Part shown: piece by piece, positions 8,542-16,036 of the stretch
How positions within the stretch are numbered: the first letter of the stretch is position 1
Layout: every line of letters starts with the position of its first letter
Assembly: GCA_903888625.1 (NCBI GenBank)
Contig: CAISUD010000045.1
Location: forward strand, 1-42,163
Source: an uncultured bacterium
GTDB lineage: Bacteria; Patescibacteriota; Minisyncoccia; Phycocordibacterales; UBA9973
DNA length: 42,163 nucleotides
Direction: 5' to 3'
Position numbers and translations under genes: made by a program
Notes under the pieces: model-generated
Told to the model about the DNA's origin: nothing
What the model saw: only the letters and a program-made list of their open reading frames with translations
The model's database searches: none

Positions 8542-8570
8542 AAATACATAGGCATTGCCTATGTATTTTT
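8541..8570. terminator. bidirectional intrinsic terminator
   Basis: 13-bp perfect stem AAAATACATAGGC / GCCTATGTATTTT with loop ATT, followed by T on the plus strand and preceded by A residues, so it works in both directions. It separates the gyrB operon (+) from the thrS operon (-). It is another AGGC-nTT-GCCT variable-stem palindrome. Confidence 0.85.
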
Positions 8571-9084
8571 ACTTTAATAGTTTCAACATTATTTTTGGCC
8601 ACCTAATGTGTCCATTTTTTATTTCTTGATGAAAAAAAGTTATCATTAATTGTTTTGGTTCGTCAGTGTATGGGCAATGTATTATTTTAGGCCATCTTTT
8701 TTTATACCAAACACCAATATTATCATGTTTAATATCACAAGCACCACCGTGTGGGTCTTTTTGTATGAAAAAAATTTGACTTACACGATTTGTGACTGAA
8801 ATCCCTAAACATTGGATACATGGTTCGAGAGTGCTATAAAGTTTTATAATTTTATTTTGGTTGTGGGCTTTATGAAGCAATTTAGCATTTTTGTATATTA
8901 ACATATTTTCTGCATGGTTTGCATAAGATTTTTCTTTTTTTATTTCATTTCCAGCTACATCAATTATTTTATTATCAATAACCAAGACAGCACCAACTGG
9001 AAAATTTCTATGTTTAAATGTTTTTTTAGCAGTATCAATAGCTAATTCAAAACATTTTTTATCAAAGCTTGTTAATTTTTGCAT
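8569..9084 (-). CDS. CMP/dCMP-type zinc deaminase
   Basis: 171 residues with the cytidine-deaminase-fold zinc signature: NHAEN (His57, Glu59 as zinc ligand and proton shuttle) and EPCIQC (Cys89, Cys92 as ligands). FPVGAVLV near residue 28 is the first strand, which contacts substrate in relatives. The family includes tRNA adenosine deaminase, guanine deaminase and dCMP deaminase. The long region after residue 105 (DPHGGACDIKHDNIGVWYKKRW) is not typical of TadA, so a free nucleotide or base is the likelier substrate; the substrate is undetermined. It starts 6 nt after the thrS stop, so the two genes are cotranscribed. Confidence 0.8.
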   Translation of the reverse strand: MQKLTSFDKKCFELAIDTAKKTFKHRNFPVGAVLVIDNKIIDVAGNEIKKEKSYANHAENMLIYKNAKLLHKAHNQNKIIKLYSTLEPCIQCLGISVTNRVSQIFFIQKDPHGGACDIKHDNIGVWYKKRWPKIIHCPYTDEPKQLMITFFHQEIKNGHIRWPKIMLKLLK

Positions 9085-9090
9085 AATATT

Positions 9091-10821
9091 TTACAAACTC
9101 TTTTCAGAGATTTCCTTTTTAAGTTTTGAGATTAAATCTAGTGTTGTGATATTTTCGGTTTTTTCTTTTCGTCCTTCGACAGTTAGCGTTTCAGAATCTT
9201 TTTCTTTGTCACCAATCACCACTAAGTAGGGGACTTTTTGCATTTTAGCATTGCGGATTCTTTTACCCAAGGATTCATTGGAAGCATCTAATTCTGTTCG
9301 GATGCCAGAATTTTTTAATTCTTTATAAACTTTTTCAGCATATTCACCTTGCTTTTCACTAATCGGCAAAACGACAACTTGCACTGGCGAGAGCCAGAGG
9401 GGGAAGGCACCAGCAAAATGTTCAATAATAATACCAATGAAACGTTCTAATGAACCATAAATAACTCGATGGATTACAACTGGAGTTTTCTTTTTTCCAT
9501 CTTTGTCTGTATACTCGAGTTCAAATCTTTTTGGTTGTTGAAAATCAAGTTGCATTGTACCCATTTGCCAATCTCGGCCGAGAGCGTCTTTCATAATAAT
9601 ATCAATTTTTGGTCCGTAAAAAGCACCGTCGCCTTCTGCTACAGAATATTCTTTACCAGATTTTTCTAAAACATTCCTTAATGCTTGTTCGGCTTTTTCC
9701 CAACTTTCGATATCGCCCATAAAACTTTCTGGACGAGTTCCTAAGCGAAATTTATATTCTAAATTAAAAATACCGTAAAAATCTTTACAAATTTTCATAA
9801 TATTTTCGTATTCACTTTCAATCATTTCCTCGGTAATGTAGTTGTGTGAATCATCTTGTTGAAAAGATCGACAGCGGAGAAGGCCATTCAAAGTACCAGA
9901 TCTTTCATAGCGGTGTAATCGATCAGTATCAGAAAGTCGCAAAGGTAAATCTTTATAACTTACTTGCATTGATTTAAAAACAATCATAGCATTTGGACAA
10001 TTCATCGGCTTGATGCCATAAATTTCATTTTCTCCCATATTAGCGATAAACATATCGTCTTTGTAATGGTCCCAGTGGCCAGAAATTTTCCAAAGTTCAG
10101 CTTTATTGACGAGAGGGCTCGCAATTTCTTGATAACCTAATTTTTCGTGTTCTACCCGCCAGTAATTTTCTAATTCTTTATATAAAATTAAACCCTTTGG
10201 CAACCAGTAAGGCATACCCGGGGCAGTTTCATGGAACATTAAAAGTCCGAGTTCACGTCCTAATTTTTTGTGATCCCTTTTTTCCGCTTCTTCTCGCAAA
10301 TTTAAATAATTTTCAAGTTCTTCTTTTGTTTCAAATGCGAGTCCGTAAATACGGGTAAGCATTTTATTTTTTTCATCTCCTCGCCAATATGCTCCGGCGA
10401 TGCGGTCGAGTTTGAAAGCATCAGTTTTTATTTCTTTGCTAGGATTTTCTAAATGTCCACCGCGACAGAGGTCAGTAAATGAGCCAGAAGTATAAAAAGT
10501 TATTTTTTCATTTTTGTCTTTTAACCCATCTATCAATTCTGTTTTGTATTCGTTACCCCCAAAATATTTTTTAGCTTCTTCAAAAGTTTTTTCTTCAACT
10601 GTAAATTCTTTCCAAGTTTTTAAAATTTCTCGCATTTTCTTTTCAATTTTTGGAAAGTCTTTTTCGGAAATGGGGGATTTAAGATCAAAATCATAATAAA
10701 AGCCATTTTCAATCACTGGGCCGATGGTCACTTTTGTCTCTGGATAAATTTCCAAGACCGCTGCCGCTAATAGATGCGCTAAAGAGTGTCTTAAATTGTG
10801 CAATTTATCATTATTTTCCAT
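9091..10821 (-). CDS. thrS: threonine-tRNA ligase lacking the TGS domain
   Basis: Charges tRNA-Thr and edits mischarged serine. 576 residues against ~640 in E. coli: the N-terminal TGS domain is absent and the protein opens in the editing domain (LRHSLAHLLAAAVLEIYP, with HxxxH at about 12-16, and the later CRGGH). The class II core follows: zinc/threonine site MNCPNAM, motif 2 region YERSGTLNGLLRCRSFQQDDSHNY, motif 3 RVIYGSLERFIGIIIEH, then the anticodon-binding domain (PVQVVVLPIS to the end). The start at 10821 is supported by an extended -10 box eight bases upstream. A tRNA-Thr(UGU) gene lies elsewhere in the window at 39926-39998. Confidence 0.97.
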   Translation of the reverse strand: MENNDKLHNLRHSLAHLLAAAVLEIYPETKVTIGPVIENGFYYDFDLKSPISEKDFPKIEKKMREILKTWKEFTVEEKTFEEAKKYFGGNEYKTELIDGLKDKNEKITFYTSGSFTDLCRGGHLENPSKEIKTDAFKLDRIAGAYWRGDEKNKMLTRIYGLAFETKEELENYLNLREEAEKRDHKKLGRELGLLMFHETAPGMPYWLPKGLILYKELENYWRVEHEKLGYQEIASPLVNKAELWKISGHWDHYKDDMFIANMGENEIYGIKPMNCPNAMIVFKSMQVSYKDLPLRLSDTDRLHRYERSGTLNGLLRCRSFQQDDSHNYITEEMIESEYENIMKICKDFYGIFNLEYKFRLGTRPESFMGDIESWEKAEQALRNVLEKSGKEYSVAEGDGAFYGPKIDIIMKDALGRDWQMGTMQLDFQQPKRFELEYTDKDGKKKTPVVIHRVIYGSLERFIGIIIEHFAGAFPLWLSPVQVVVLPISEKQGEYAEKVYKELKNSGIRTELDASNESLGKRIRNAKMQKVPYLVVIGDKEKDSETLTVEGRKEKTENITTLDLISKLKKEISEKSL

Positions 10822-10829
10822 ACTTCTCT

Positions 10830-10838
10830 ATATTATCA
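10830..10838 (-). promoter_or_regulatory. extended -10 promoter of thrS
   Basis: On the minus strand TGATAATAT (TAATAT at 10835-10830) ends eight bases before the thrS ATG. It is divergent from the rpmF promoter in the same 67-bp gap. Confidence 0.6.
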
Positions 10839-10851
10839 CATTTTAAATAAT

Positions 10852-10879
10852 TTGCATTTTAAAATAAAAAGAGTATACT
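10852..10879 (+). promoter_or_regulatory. promoter of rpmF (TTGCAT-16-TATACT)
   Basis: TTGCAT at 10852-10857 and TATACT at 10874-10879 with a 16-bp spacer. The -10 ends nine bases before the rpmF ATG, so the leader would be one or two bases. The rpsP promoter has the same -35 and the same spacer. Confidence 0.7.
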
Positions 10880-10888
10880 ATCTTCATT

Positions 10889-11122
10889 ATGGTAGTACGA
10901 ATGAGACATACAAAATCGCATACAGCCAACAGGCGTTCACATCATGCTTTAAAAAGCACTAATTTTGTGAAGTGCGAAAATTGCAAAGAATTGAAAAAAG
11001 GGCATACAGTCTGCTCGGCTTGTGGTTTTTACCGCGGAATGAAAGTTATTGATTTGATCAAAAAGATAGAAAAGAAGCAAAAGAAAGAAAAAGCAAAAAA
11101 AGCAGAATCAAAATTGAAATAG
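10889..11122 (+). CDS. rpmF: 50S ribosomal protein L32
   Basis: 77 residues. The basic N-terminus with HTKSHTANRRSHHALK matches the start of L32 (compare KHSKSRTRKRRAHWKL in typical members), and the two Cys pairs CENC and CSAC form the zinc ribbon of the C+ form of L32. The C-terminal lysine-rich tail (KKIEKKQKKEKAKKAESK) is longer than usual. The promoter lies immediately upstream, so translation is probably leaderless. The nusB-nudix, rnc and smc genes follow on the same strand after a 97-bp gap that contains repeats but no obvious terminator. Confidence 0.9.
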   Translation: MVVRMRHTKSHTANRRSHHALKSTNFVKCENCKELKKGHTVCSACGFYRGMKVIDLIKKIEKKQKKEKAKKAESKLK

Positions 11123-11196
11123 GCATTAGGAAACTAGGCGTTAGGCATTAGCTAAATTAAAAAGCTAGAGCCTAAGGCCTAATAACTAGAGCCTTA
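11122..11196. repeat. degenerate TAGGC(A/G)TTAG repeat cluster
   Basis: The gap between rpmF and nusB-nudix holds several copies of a short word, TAGGCATTAGG, TAGGCGTTAGG, GGCATTAGC, and its inverse (GCCTAAGGCCTAATA), forming an imperfect inverted repeat around an A-rich centre. This explains most of the 97-nt gap; no promoter is evident in it. Confidence 0.55.
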
Positions 11197-11219
11197 AAAT
11201 TTTTAAAAAATTTTAAATT

Positions 11220-12149
11220 ATGGCAAACAGGCACCTTTCCAGATCAATAGTTCTACAAACCCTTTTTGAATGGGATTTCTTGTTTTCGGAAGAAAAAAAG
11301 ATTTGGACTAATGAAGAAGTAAAAGATGCATTAAATAGAAATTTAAAAGAATTCGCTCCAGGCTTGGAAGACGATGCTTTTGTGAATTCTTTAACTGAAC
11401 AAGTTTTCAAAAAACGTGAAGTTATCGATGAGATTATCGGCAAGGCAGCGCCTGAATGGCCGATAGATAAAATTTCAGTTGTCGATAGAAACATTTTAAG
11501 AATTGGCTTAGTAGAACTTCTTTTTAGTGATCGTAATCAAGTGCCACCGAAAGTGGCCATCAATGAAGCTATCGAACTGGCTAAAACTTTTGGTGGAGAA
11601 AATTCTAGTAAATTTGTGAATGGTGTCCTAGGAGCTGTCTATAAAGAAATCGGTGAACCAGGTAAAGATGAAAAAAGTAAAAAGAAAAAAGTACTAGATG
11701 AGCCAGTTGATATTACAAAATTGCCAGTAGAAAAAAAGGGTGGGGCACTCGTCTATGCAAAAAAAGGTAACAATTTTTATTTTGCCATGGTGCATGATGT
11801 TTTCGGTTATTGGACGATAGCCAAAGGCAGTATTGAAGAGGGAGAAAATGAAGAACAAGCAACAATTCGAGAGGTAAAAGAAGAAATTGGCTTAGACATT
11901 GTTATCAAAAATAAACTTGGTCAAAATGAATATATCGCTAAACATCCCGAGCAAGGAAAAATTTTAAAGAAAGTGACTTACTTTTTAGCCGAGAGTGAAT
12001 ATAAAGAATTAGTTTTAAAAGATTCTGGTGGACTCGATGGAGCTCGTTGGTTTCAGCTTTCTGAAATTCCAGAACTTCGTATTTATAACGATATTATTCC
12101 TCTTATTACCAAAGCCATTGAAATAATTTCAAAACAAAAAAATGATTAA
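11220..12149 (+). CDS. nusB: NusB-Nudix hydrolase fusion protein
   Basis: A two-domain protein of 309 residues. Residues 1-145 are NusB, the antitermination factor that binds boxA RNA with S10/NusE: SRSIVLQTLFEWDF, VDRNILRIGLVELLF and PKVAINEAIELAKTFGGENSSKFVNGVLGAV are family hallmarks. A lysine-rich linker (148-170) leads to a Nudix domain whose box is complete at 203-225: G, five residues, E, seven residues, REVKEEIGL. Nudix enzymes hydrolyse nucleoside diphosphate-linked compounds; the substrate here is unknown. The stop overlaps rnc by 8 nt, so RNA processing and antitermination are translationally coupled. Confidence 0.93.
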   Translation: MANRHLSRSIVLQTLFEWDFLFSEEKKIWTNEEVKDALNRNLKEFAPGLEDDAFVNSLTEQVFKKREVIDEIIGKAAPEWPIDKISVVDRNILRIGLVELLFSDRNQVPPKVAINEAIELAKTFGGENSSKFVNGVLGAVYKEIGEPGKDEKSKKKKVLDEPVDITKLPVEKKGGALVYAKKGNNFYFAMVHDVFGYWTIAKGSIEEGENEEQATIREVKEEIGLDIVIKNKLGQNEYIAKHPEQGKILKKVTYFLAESEYKELVLKDSGGLDGARWFQLSEIPELRIYNDIIPLITKAIEIISKQKND

Positions 12150-12837
12150 CTTTGCAGATTTTGAGAAAAAAACAAAAATAGTTTTCAAAGACAAAAACTT
12201 ATTGAAACAAGCTTTTATTCATCGTTCCTATATTAATGAAAATCCTTCAGCTGGGCTTTCACATAACGAACGTTTGGAATTTTTAGGTGATGCAGTGCTA
12301 GAACTTATCACGACTGATTTTCTTTATAAAAAATATCCAAATTATGCTGAAGGTGAATTGACGGCTCTTCGCTCGGCTTTGGTAAACGCGATTATTATTT
12401 CCGAAGTTGCAAATAAGGCTGGAATGAATGATTTTCTTTTACTTTCGAAAGGCGAAACCAAAGATACTGGTAAAGCCAGACAATATATATTAGCTAATAC
12501 CTACGAAGCCTATGTCGGAGCGGTGTATTTAGATCAAGGTTATGATGTGGCTAATCAATTTATTACCAAAACGCTTTTGCCACATACAGATGAAATTGTT
12601 TCTAAAAAATTATGGCGGGATGCAAAAAGTTTAGTTCAAGAAAAAGCTCAAGAGTATGTCGGTTTTACTCCAGCATATCGAGTTCTGCACGAAACAGGTC
12701 CGGATCACGACAAACATTTTACTATCGGAATTTATTTTGGTGGAGAATTAATTGCTGAAGGTAAAGGTAAATCAAAACAAGAGGCTGAACAATCTGCCGC
12801 CATGGCCGCCTTAAAAATGAAAAATTGGTTGGATTAA
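12142..12837 (+). CDS. rnc: ribonuclease III
   Basis: Double-strand-specific endoribonuclease that processes rRNA precursors and structured mRNA. 231 residues: RNase III domain with signature HNERLEFLGDAVLEL (41-55; Glu43, Glu46, Asp50) and second metal site LANTYEAYVGAVYLD (118-131; Glu122), then a dsRNA-binding domain (DAKSLVQEKAQEYVGFTPAYRV through EAEQSAAMAAL, ~160-226). At the position where E. coli has Asp114, this protein has Asn119, a substitution I believe occurs in other bacterial members. It overlaps nusB-nudix by 8 nt and ends one base before the smc start. Confidence 0.96.
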   Translation: MINFADFEKKTKIVFKDKNLLKQAFIHRSYINENPSAGLSHNERLEFLGDAVLELITTDFLYKKYPNYAEGELTALRSALVNAIIISEVANKAGMNDFLLLSKGETKDTGKARQYILANTYEAYVGAVYLDQGYDVANQFITKTLLPHTDEIVSKKLWRDAKSLVQEKAQEYVGFTPAYRVLHETGPDHDKHFTIGIYFGGELIAEGKGKSKQEAEQSAAMAALKMKNWLD

Positions 12838-12838
12838 T

Positions 12839-15076
12839 ATGCGCTTAAAGAACTTAGAAATTAATGGTTTTAAATCTTTTCCCAAGAAAACAAACTTGGA
12901 TTTTAAGAGTCCGGTAGTTTGTATTGTCGGTCCAAATGGTTCTGGAAAATCCAATGTAGTGGAGGCTATTCGTTTTGCTCTCGGTGAACAATCTATCAAA
13001 TCAATGCGAAGTAAAGCCGGGGCTGATCTTATTTTTAAAGGTTCCAAATATTTACCAAAAGGTTCTAGAGCTAGTGTTGCTATTTATTTTGATAATGCAG
13101 ATAAAATTTTTAAACTTCAAAATGAAAATGGTGAAAATATAAATTTAGATTACGATGTTGTTTCTGTTGCTCGAGAAGTTTATGCTGATGGACTAAATAA
13201 ATATATTTTAAATGGCACCGAAGTTCGTTTGAAGGACATTAATGCACTACTGGCTTCGGTCAATATCGGTTCCTCTGGGCACCATATCATTTCACAAGGA
13301 GAGGCCGATAGAATTTTAAATGCCTTACCAAAAGATAGACGTGAAATGGTTGAAGATGCCCTCGGACTTAAAATTTATCAATATAAAATAAAAGAAACAG
13401 AAAGAAAGCTCGAGCGGACGACAAACAACATGAAAGAAGTTTCATTACTTCGCAGGGAAAATGCTCCGCATCTAAATTTTTTAAAAAAACAAGTAGAGAA
13501 ATTTGAAAAAGCGAAAGAGATGAAAGTTGAACTTTTAGAACTTTATCGCGAGTATTTGAAAAAAGAAAGTATTTATTTAGAAAAAGAAAAAACAAGTTTA
13601 TCAACTGACAAGAAGAAAGTCATAGCCGAACTTGAAATTGTCAAAGAAAAAATTTCTACAAATCCAGACGACAATCTTGTTATTGAAAATGAAAAAACAA
13701 ACAATCTACGAGCTTTAGAAGAGAAAATTTCTAAAATTCGAATGGTTAAAAATGAGCTTGAACGTAAGCTCGGCAGAATCGAAGGAATGATCGAGATGGA
13801 AGAAAAAAGGACAGTTAAACCAGAAAGATCAGAAAATGTCTCAATTCAAAGAGAAGAATTAGAATCTTTCTTGAAAGAAATGAACGAATATTTAGAAGAG
13901 GCAATCTATATCGATGTATTGGAAAACATTGCTCCAGTTTTGGGGAAGGTGCGAGATATTTTAAATAGATTTTCAAGAAATTTTAATCAAACAGACAACA
14001 CATCAATTTCTGATTCACAGATTGAGAATTTGAAAAATACTGAAAGAGAAGTGCAAAATGAAATAGATAAAATTGAACTAGAAGAAAAAAATATTTTTAC
14101 TTCCATAGAAAATTTAAAAAATGAAATTAATCAAGAGATAGAAGTAAATAGAGATAAAGAAAGAGAGAAATACACTTTTAAGGTGAAATACGGAGAACTT
14201 TCTTCTGCCTTGAATATTATTTTAGTAAAAGAAGAAAATTTGACTCGAGAACTGGAAATTTTTGAAAATGAAATAAAAGAAGGTGCTGGTTTTATTGGTT
14301 CAGAAATTTTAAGTTATAAGAATTTTGAAATTGTGGAAGAATTAATTAATAAGAGTAAACAAGAAGAAAACAGAAGAAGAATTGAGAGAATTAAAATAAA
14401 ATTGGAAGATGTCGGAGCTGGTGGGGGAGGAGATTTATTGAAAGAATTTGAAGAAGCCAATGAGCGAGATCAATTTTTAGCTAAAGAATTGGAAGATTTG
14501 TCTTTGAGTATTGTATCTTTGCGTACTTTGATGACTGATTTAAAAGAAAAGATTGATGTTTTGTTTAAAGAGGGGATTAAAAAAATCAATGTTGAGTTTC
14601 AAGAATTTTTCGCACTTATGTTTGGTGGAGGTACTGGGTCTCTCAATATTGTCACTGAACAAAAAAGAAAGAAAACAGACGATGAAGAGGGAGTTGAAGA
14701 AGACGATGATACTCCACCAGAACAAGGAATTGAAATAAATGTTTCTTTACCTCACAAAAAAGTAAAAGAATTGCAATCCCTTTCTGGAGGCGAAAGATCA
14801 CTCACTTCAATTGCGCTTCTTTTTGCTATGTCGCAAGTGAACCCCCCACCATTTTTAGTCTTAGATGAAACCGATGCTGCCCTTGATGAAGCAAATTCTA
14901 GAAAATATGGTGATATGCTCGAAAAACTTTCCAAGCGTTCTCAACTCGTTGTGGTCACTCACAATCGTGAAACCATGTCTCGTGCTGGCGTCCTTTATGG
15001 TGTCACCGTCGGCGCCGATGGAGCCTCCAAGCTCCTTTCCGTCAAATTCGATGAGGCTACTGCGATTGCAAAATAG
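12839..15076 (+). CDS. smc: SMC-like chromosome segregation ATPase, short and apparently hingeless
   Basis: Coiled-coil ATPase for chromosome organisation. 745 residues against ~1150-1200 for bacterial SMC. The N-terminal head is canonical (LEINGFKSFPKKTNLDF; Walker A GPNGSGKSN at 31-39; GSSGHHIISQGEADRIL), as is the C-terminal head (LSGGERSLTSIALLFAM from ~648; Walker B FLVLDETDAALDEAN). Between them lie ~170-560 of charged heptad-like coiled coil with no recognisable glycine-rich hinge, so the arms are about half length and dimerisation must occur differently or through a small mid-region (AIYIDVLENIAPVLGKVRDIL near 350-375). An acidic loop (DDEEGVEEDDDTPPE) near 615 precedes the signature. 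Reading as SMC rather than RecN or SbcC rests on the head motifs. Confidence 0.9.
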   Translation: MRLKNLEINGFKSFPKKTNLDFKSPVVCIVGPNGSGKSNVVEAIRFALGEQSIKSMRSKAGADLIFKGSKYLPKGSRASVAIYFDNADKIFKLQNENGENINLDYDVVSVAREVYADGLNKYILNGTEVRLKDINALLASVNIGSSGHHIISQGEADRILNALPKDRREMVEDALGLKIYQYKIKETERKLERTTNNMKEVSLLRRENAPHLNFLKKQVEKFEKAKEMKVELLELYREYLKKESIYLEKEKTSLSTDKKKVIAELEIVKEKISTNPDDNLVIENEKTNNLRALEEKISKIRMVKNELERKLGRIEGMIEMEEKRTVKPERSENVSIQREELESFLKEMNEYLEEAIYIDVLENIAPVLGKVRDILNRFSRNFNQTDNTSISDSQIENLKNTEREVQNEIDKIELEEKNIFTSIENLKNEINQEIEVNRDKEREKYTFKVKYGELSSALNIILVKEENLTRELEIFENEIKEGAGFIGSEILSYKNFEIVEELINKSKQEENRRRIERIKIKLEDVGAGGGGDLLKEFEEANERDQFLAKELEDLSLSIVSLRTLMTDLKEKIDVLFKEGIKKINVEFQEFFALMFGGGTGSLNIVTEQKRKKTDDEEGVEEDDDTPPEQGIEINVSLPHKKVKELQSLSGGERSLTSIALLFAMSQVNPPPFLVLDETDAALDEANSRKYGDMLEKLSKRSQLVVVTHNRETMSRAGVLYGVTVGADGASKLLSVKFDEATAIAK

Positions 15077-15079
15077 TTA

Positions 15080-15107
15080 TTGACTTTTTATTACTGTGTG
15101 CTATATT
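15080..15107 (+). promoter_or_regulatory. promoter of the secreted orphan (TTGACT-16-TATATT)
   Basis: TTGACT at 15080-15085 and an extended -10 TGCTATATT (TATATT at 15102-15107), spacer 16. The -35 begins 4 nt after the smc stop. Sequence and layout match the promoter at 15860-15888. Confidence 0.75.
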
Positions 15108-15120
15108 TACATAGTATTTT

Positions 15121-15197
15121 GTACCTTAAAAATATCCATATTTTGTTTTTGTCTGGCTTCTTGGATGTCAAATTAATTGGTTTCTAAAGAGCTGGAC
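15121..15197 (+). promoter_or_regulatory. structured 5' leader: conserved box plus long hairpin
   Basis: Starting 13 nt after the -10 is GTACCTTAAAAATATCC, followed by ATATTTTG (15121-15145). It matches the box at 15902 in position and sequence (consensus G-Y-ACCTT-R-AAAATA-Y-Y-CAT-R-TTTT). Positions 15151-15197 then fold as a hairpin of about 21 pairs with two internal mismatches, closed by GTCTGG / CTGGAC and using several G-U pairs, which suggests it acts as RNA. The leader is ~130 nt long. Confidence 0.6.
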
Positions 15198-15245
15198 AGT
15201 TGTCTTGCGAATAAAAAATATTCAAAAACATAAAAACAAAACATT

Positions 15246-15659
15246 ATGAAGAAATTAATTTTGTTAACATTGGTGTTCTTAATACTAATGTTTAAAGTAA
15301 ACGCACAGACTTCAACTAAACCAAAAGCAGAATTAACTAAAAGTAACATTGAAGCCATGGAAAGTATTCTTAAATCTGAAAAAGAATCTCAGAAGTATTA
15401 TCTGAAATTAATTAAAAAAGCTGAGAAACTTTTAAGAAAACATCCAAATGCAATTTTTGTAAATTGTGCCGGAGCTTACGGATTTGGTTTGTTGTCTCAA
15501 ATCAGTGTTAATTATGCTGTAATTGCAATGCAACTCATTATTCCTGAATTGAATAATGAAACAAAAGCAAAAGTTCAAAAAATAGTTAACGAAATTAACT
15601 GCGAATATGAAGTAAATACAAAACTTTTAAACAAGCTAAAGGTATTAGGAGGAGGATGA
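15246..15659 (+). CDS. small exported protein, unknown function
   Basis: 137 residues. The N-terminus MKKLILLTLVFLILMFKVNA is a clear signal peptide, with likely cleavage after VNA-Q. The mature part is mostly helical and lysine-rich (KSNIEAMESILKSEKESQKYYLKLIKKAEKLLRK), with two cysteines (in VNCAG and NCEYE) that might pair outside the cell. A glycine-rich, less polar segment (AGAYGFGLLSQISVNYAVIAMQ) sits in the middle. I do not recognise a family. It is a stand-alone unit: own promoter, long leader and terminator. Its leader design is shared with the next orphan gene. The stop is TGA. Confidence 0.75.
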   Translation: MKKLILLTLVFLILMFKVNAQTSTKPKAELTKSNIEAMESILKSEKESQKYYLKLIKKAEKLLRKHPNAIFVNCAGAYGFGLLSQISVNYAVIAMQLIIPELNNETKAKVQKIVNEINCEYEVNTKLLNKLKVLGGG

Positions 15660-15681
15660 AAATAACGAAAAGTAATTTTAT

Positions 15682-15714
15682 AAAACCGTTGTGCAACGTG
15701 CAACGGTTTTTTTA
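15682..15714 (+). terminator. intrinsic terminator of the exported orphan
   Basis: 10-bp stem AAAACCGTTG / CAACGGTTTT with loop TGCAACGTG, followed by TTT. It lies 22 nt after the stop. The remainder of the 376-nt gap up to 16037 holds no ORF I can support, only the promoter and leader of the next gene; 15715-15855 shows nothing recognisable. Confidence 0.85.
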
Positions 15715-15859
15715 TACAAATTTCTCTATCCTCTTATCAGTGAAAGATAGACTACTAACTAATCTCAAAACTTTATAGAGTCCTACTGGCAAGGAGATTT
15801 AGATTGTTGTGTTTGTAAAACCTTAGGTGATTCCAAGCTATTGAACCATTACGTTTTCC

Positions 15860-15888
15860 TTGACTTTTAACTTTAAATATGCTATACT
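15860..15888 (+). promoter_or_regulatory. promoter of the 113-residue orphan (TTGACT-17-TATACT)
   Basis: TTGACT at 15860-15865, extended -10 TGCTATACT with TATACT at 15883-15888, spacer 17. It is close to consensus and the strongest-looking promoter in the window with rpoB's. It shares TTGACTTTT and TGCTATA with the promoter at 15080. Confidence 0.8.
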
Positions 15889-15901
15889 TAATATAGACCT
15901 T

Positions 15902-16000
15902 GCACCTTGAAAATACTCATGTTTTTGATTTTTTGACATTAGATTATTGGATTTTTTCAGCTTATTTTTTTAAGTGATTTGGAAAAATTCAATAATCTAA
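15902..16000 (+). promoter_or_regulatory. structured 5' leader: conserved box plus 22-bp hairpin
   Basis: GCACCTTGAAAATACTC then ATGTTTTT (15902-15926) starts 13 nt after the -10, exactly as in the leader at 15121. Positions 15939-15960 pair with 15979-16000 over 22 consecutive positions, all Watson-Crick or G-U, around an 18-nt loop. An A-rich 36-nt run then leads to the ATG. Such a hairpin in a non-translated leader suggests control of stability or initiation; no known riboswitch class is recognised. Confidence 0.65.
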
Positions 16001-16036
16001 CCAAATAAATTTTTAATAAACAAAAAAATCAAAATT

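Noticed and set aside
15715-15855. Possible small gene or RNA between the first orphan's terminator and the second orphan's promoter
   Set aside because: No ORF with a start signal and no convincing fold beyond a 6-bp TCTATC/GATAGA pairing.
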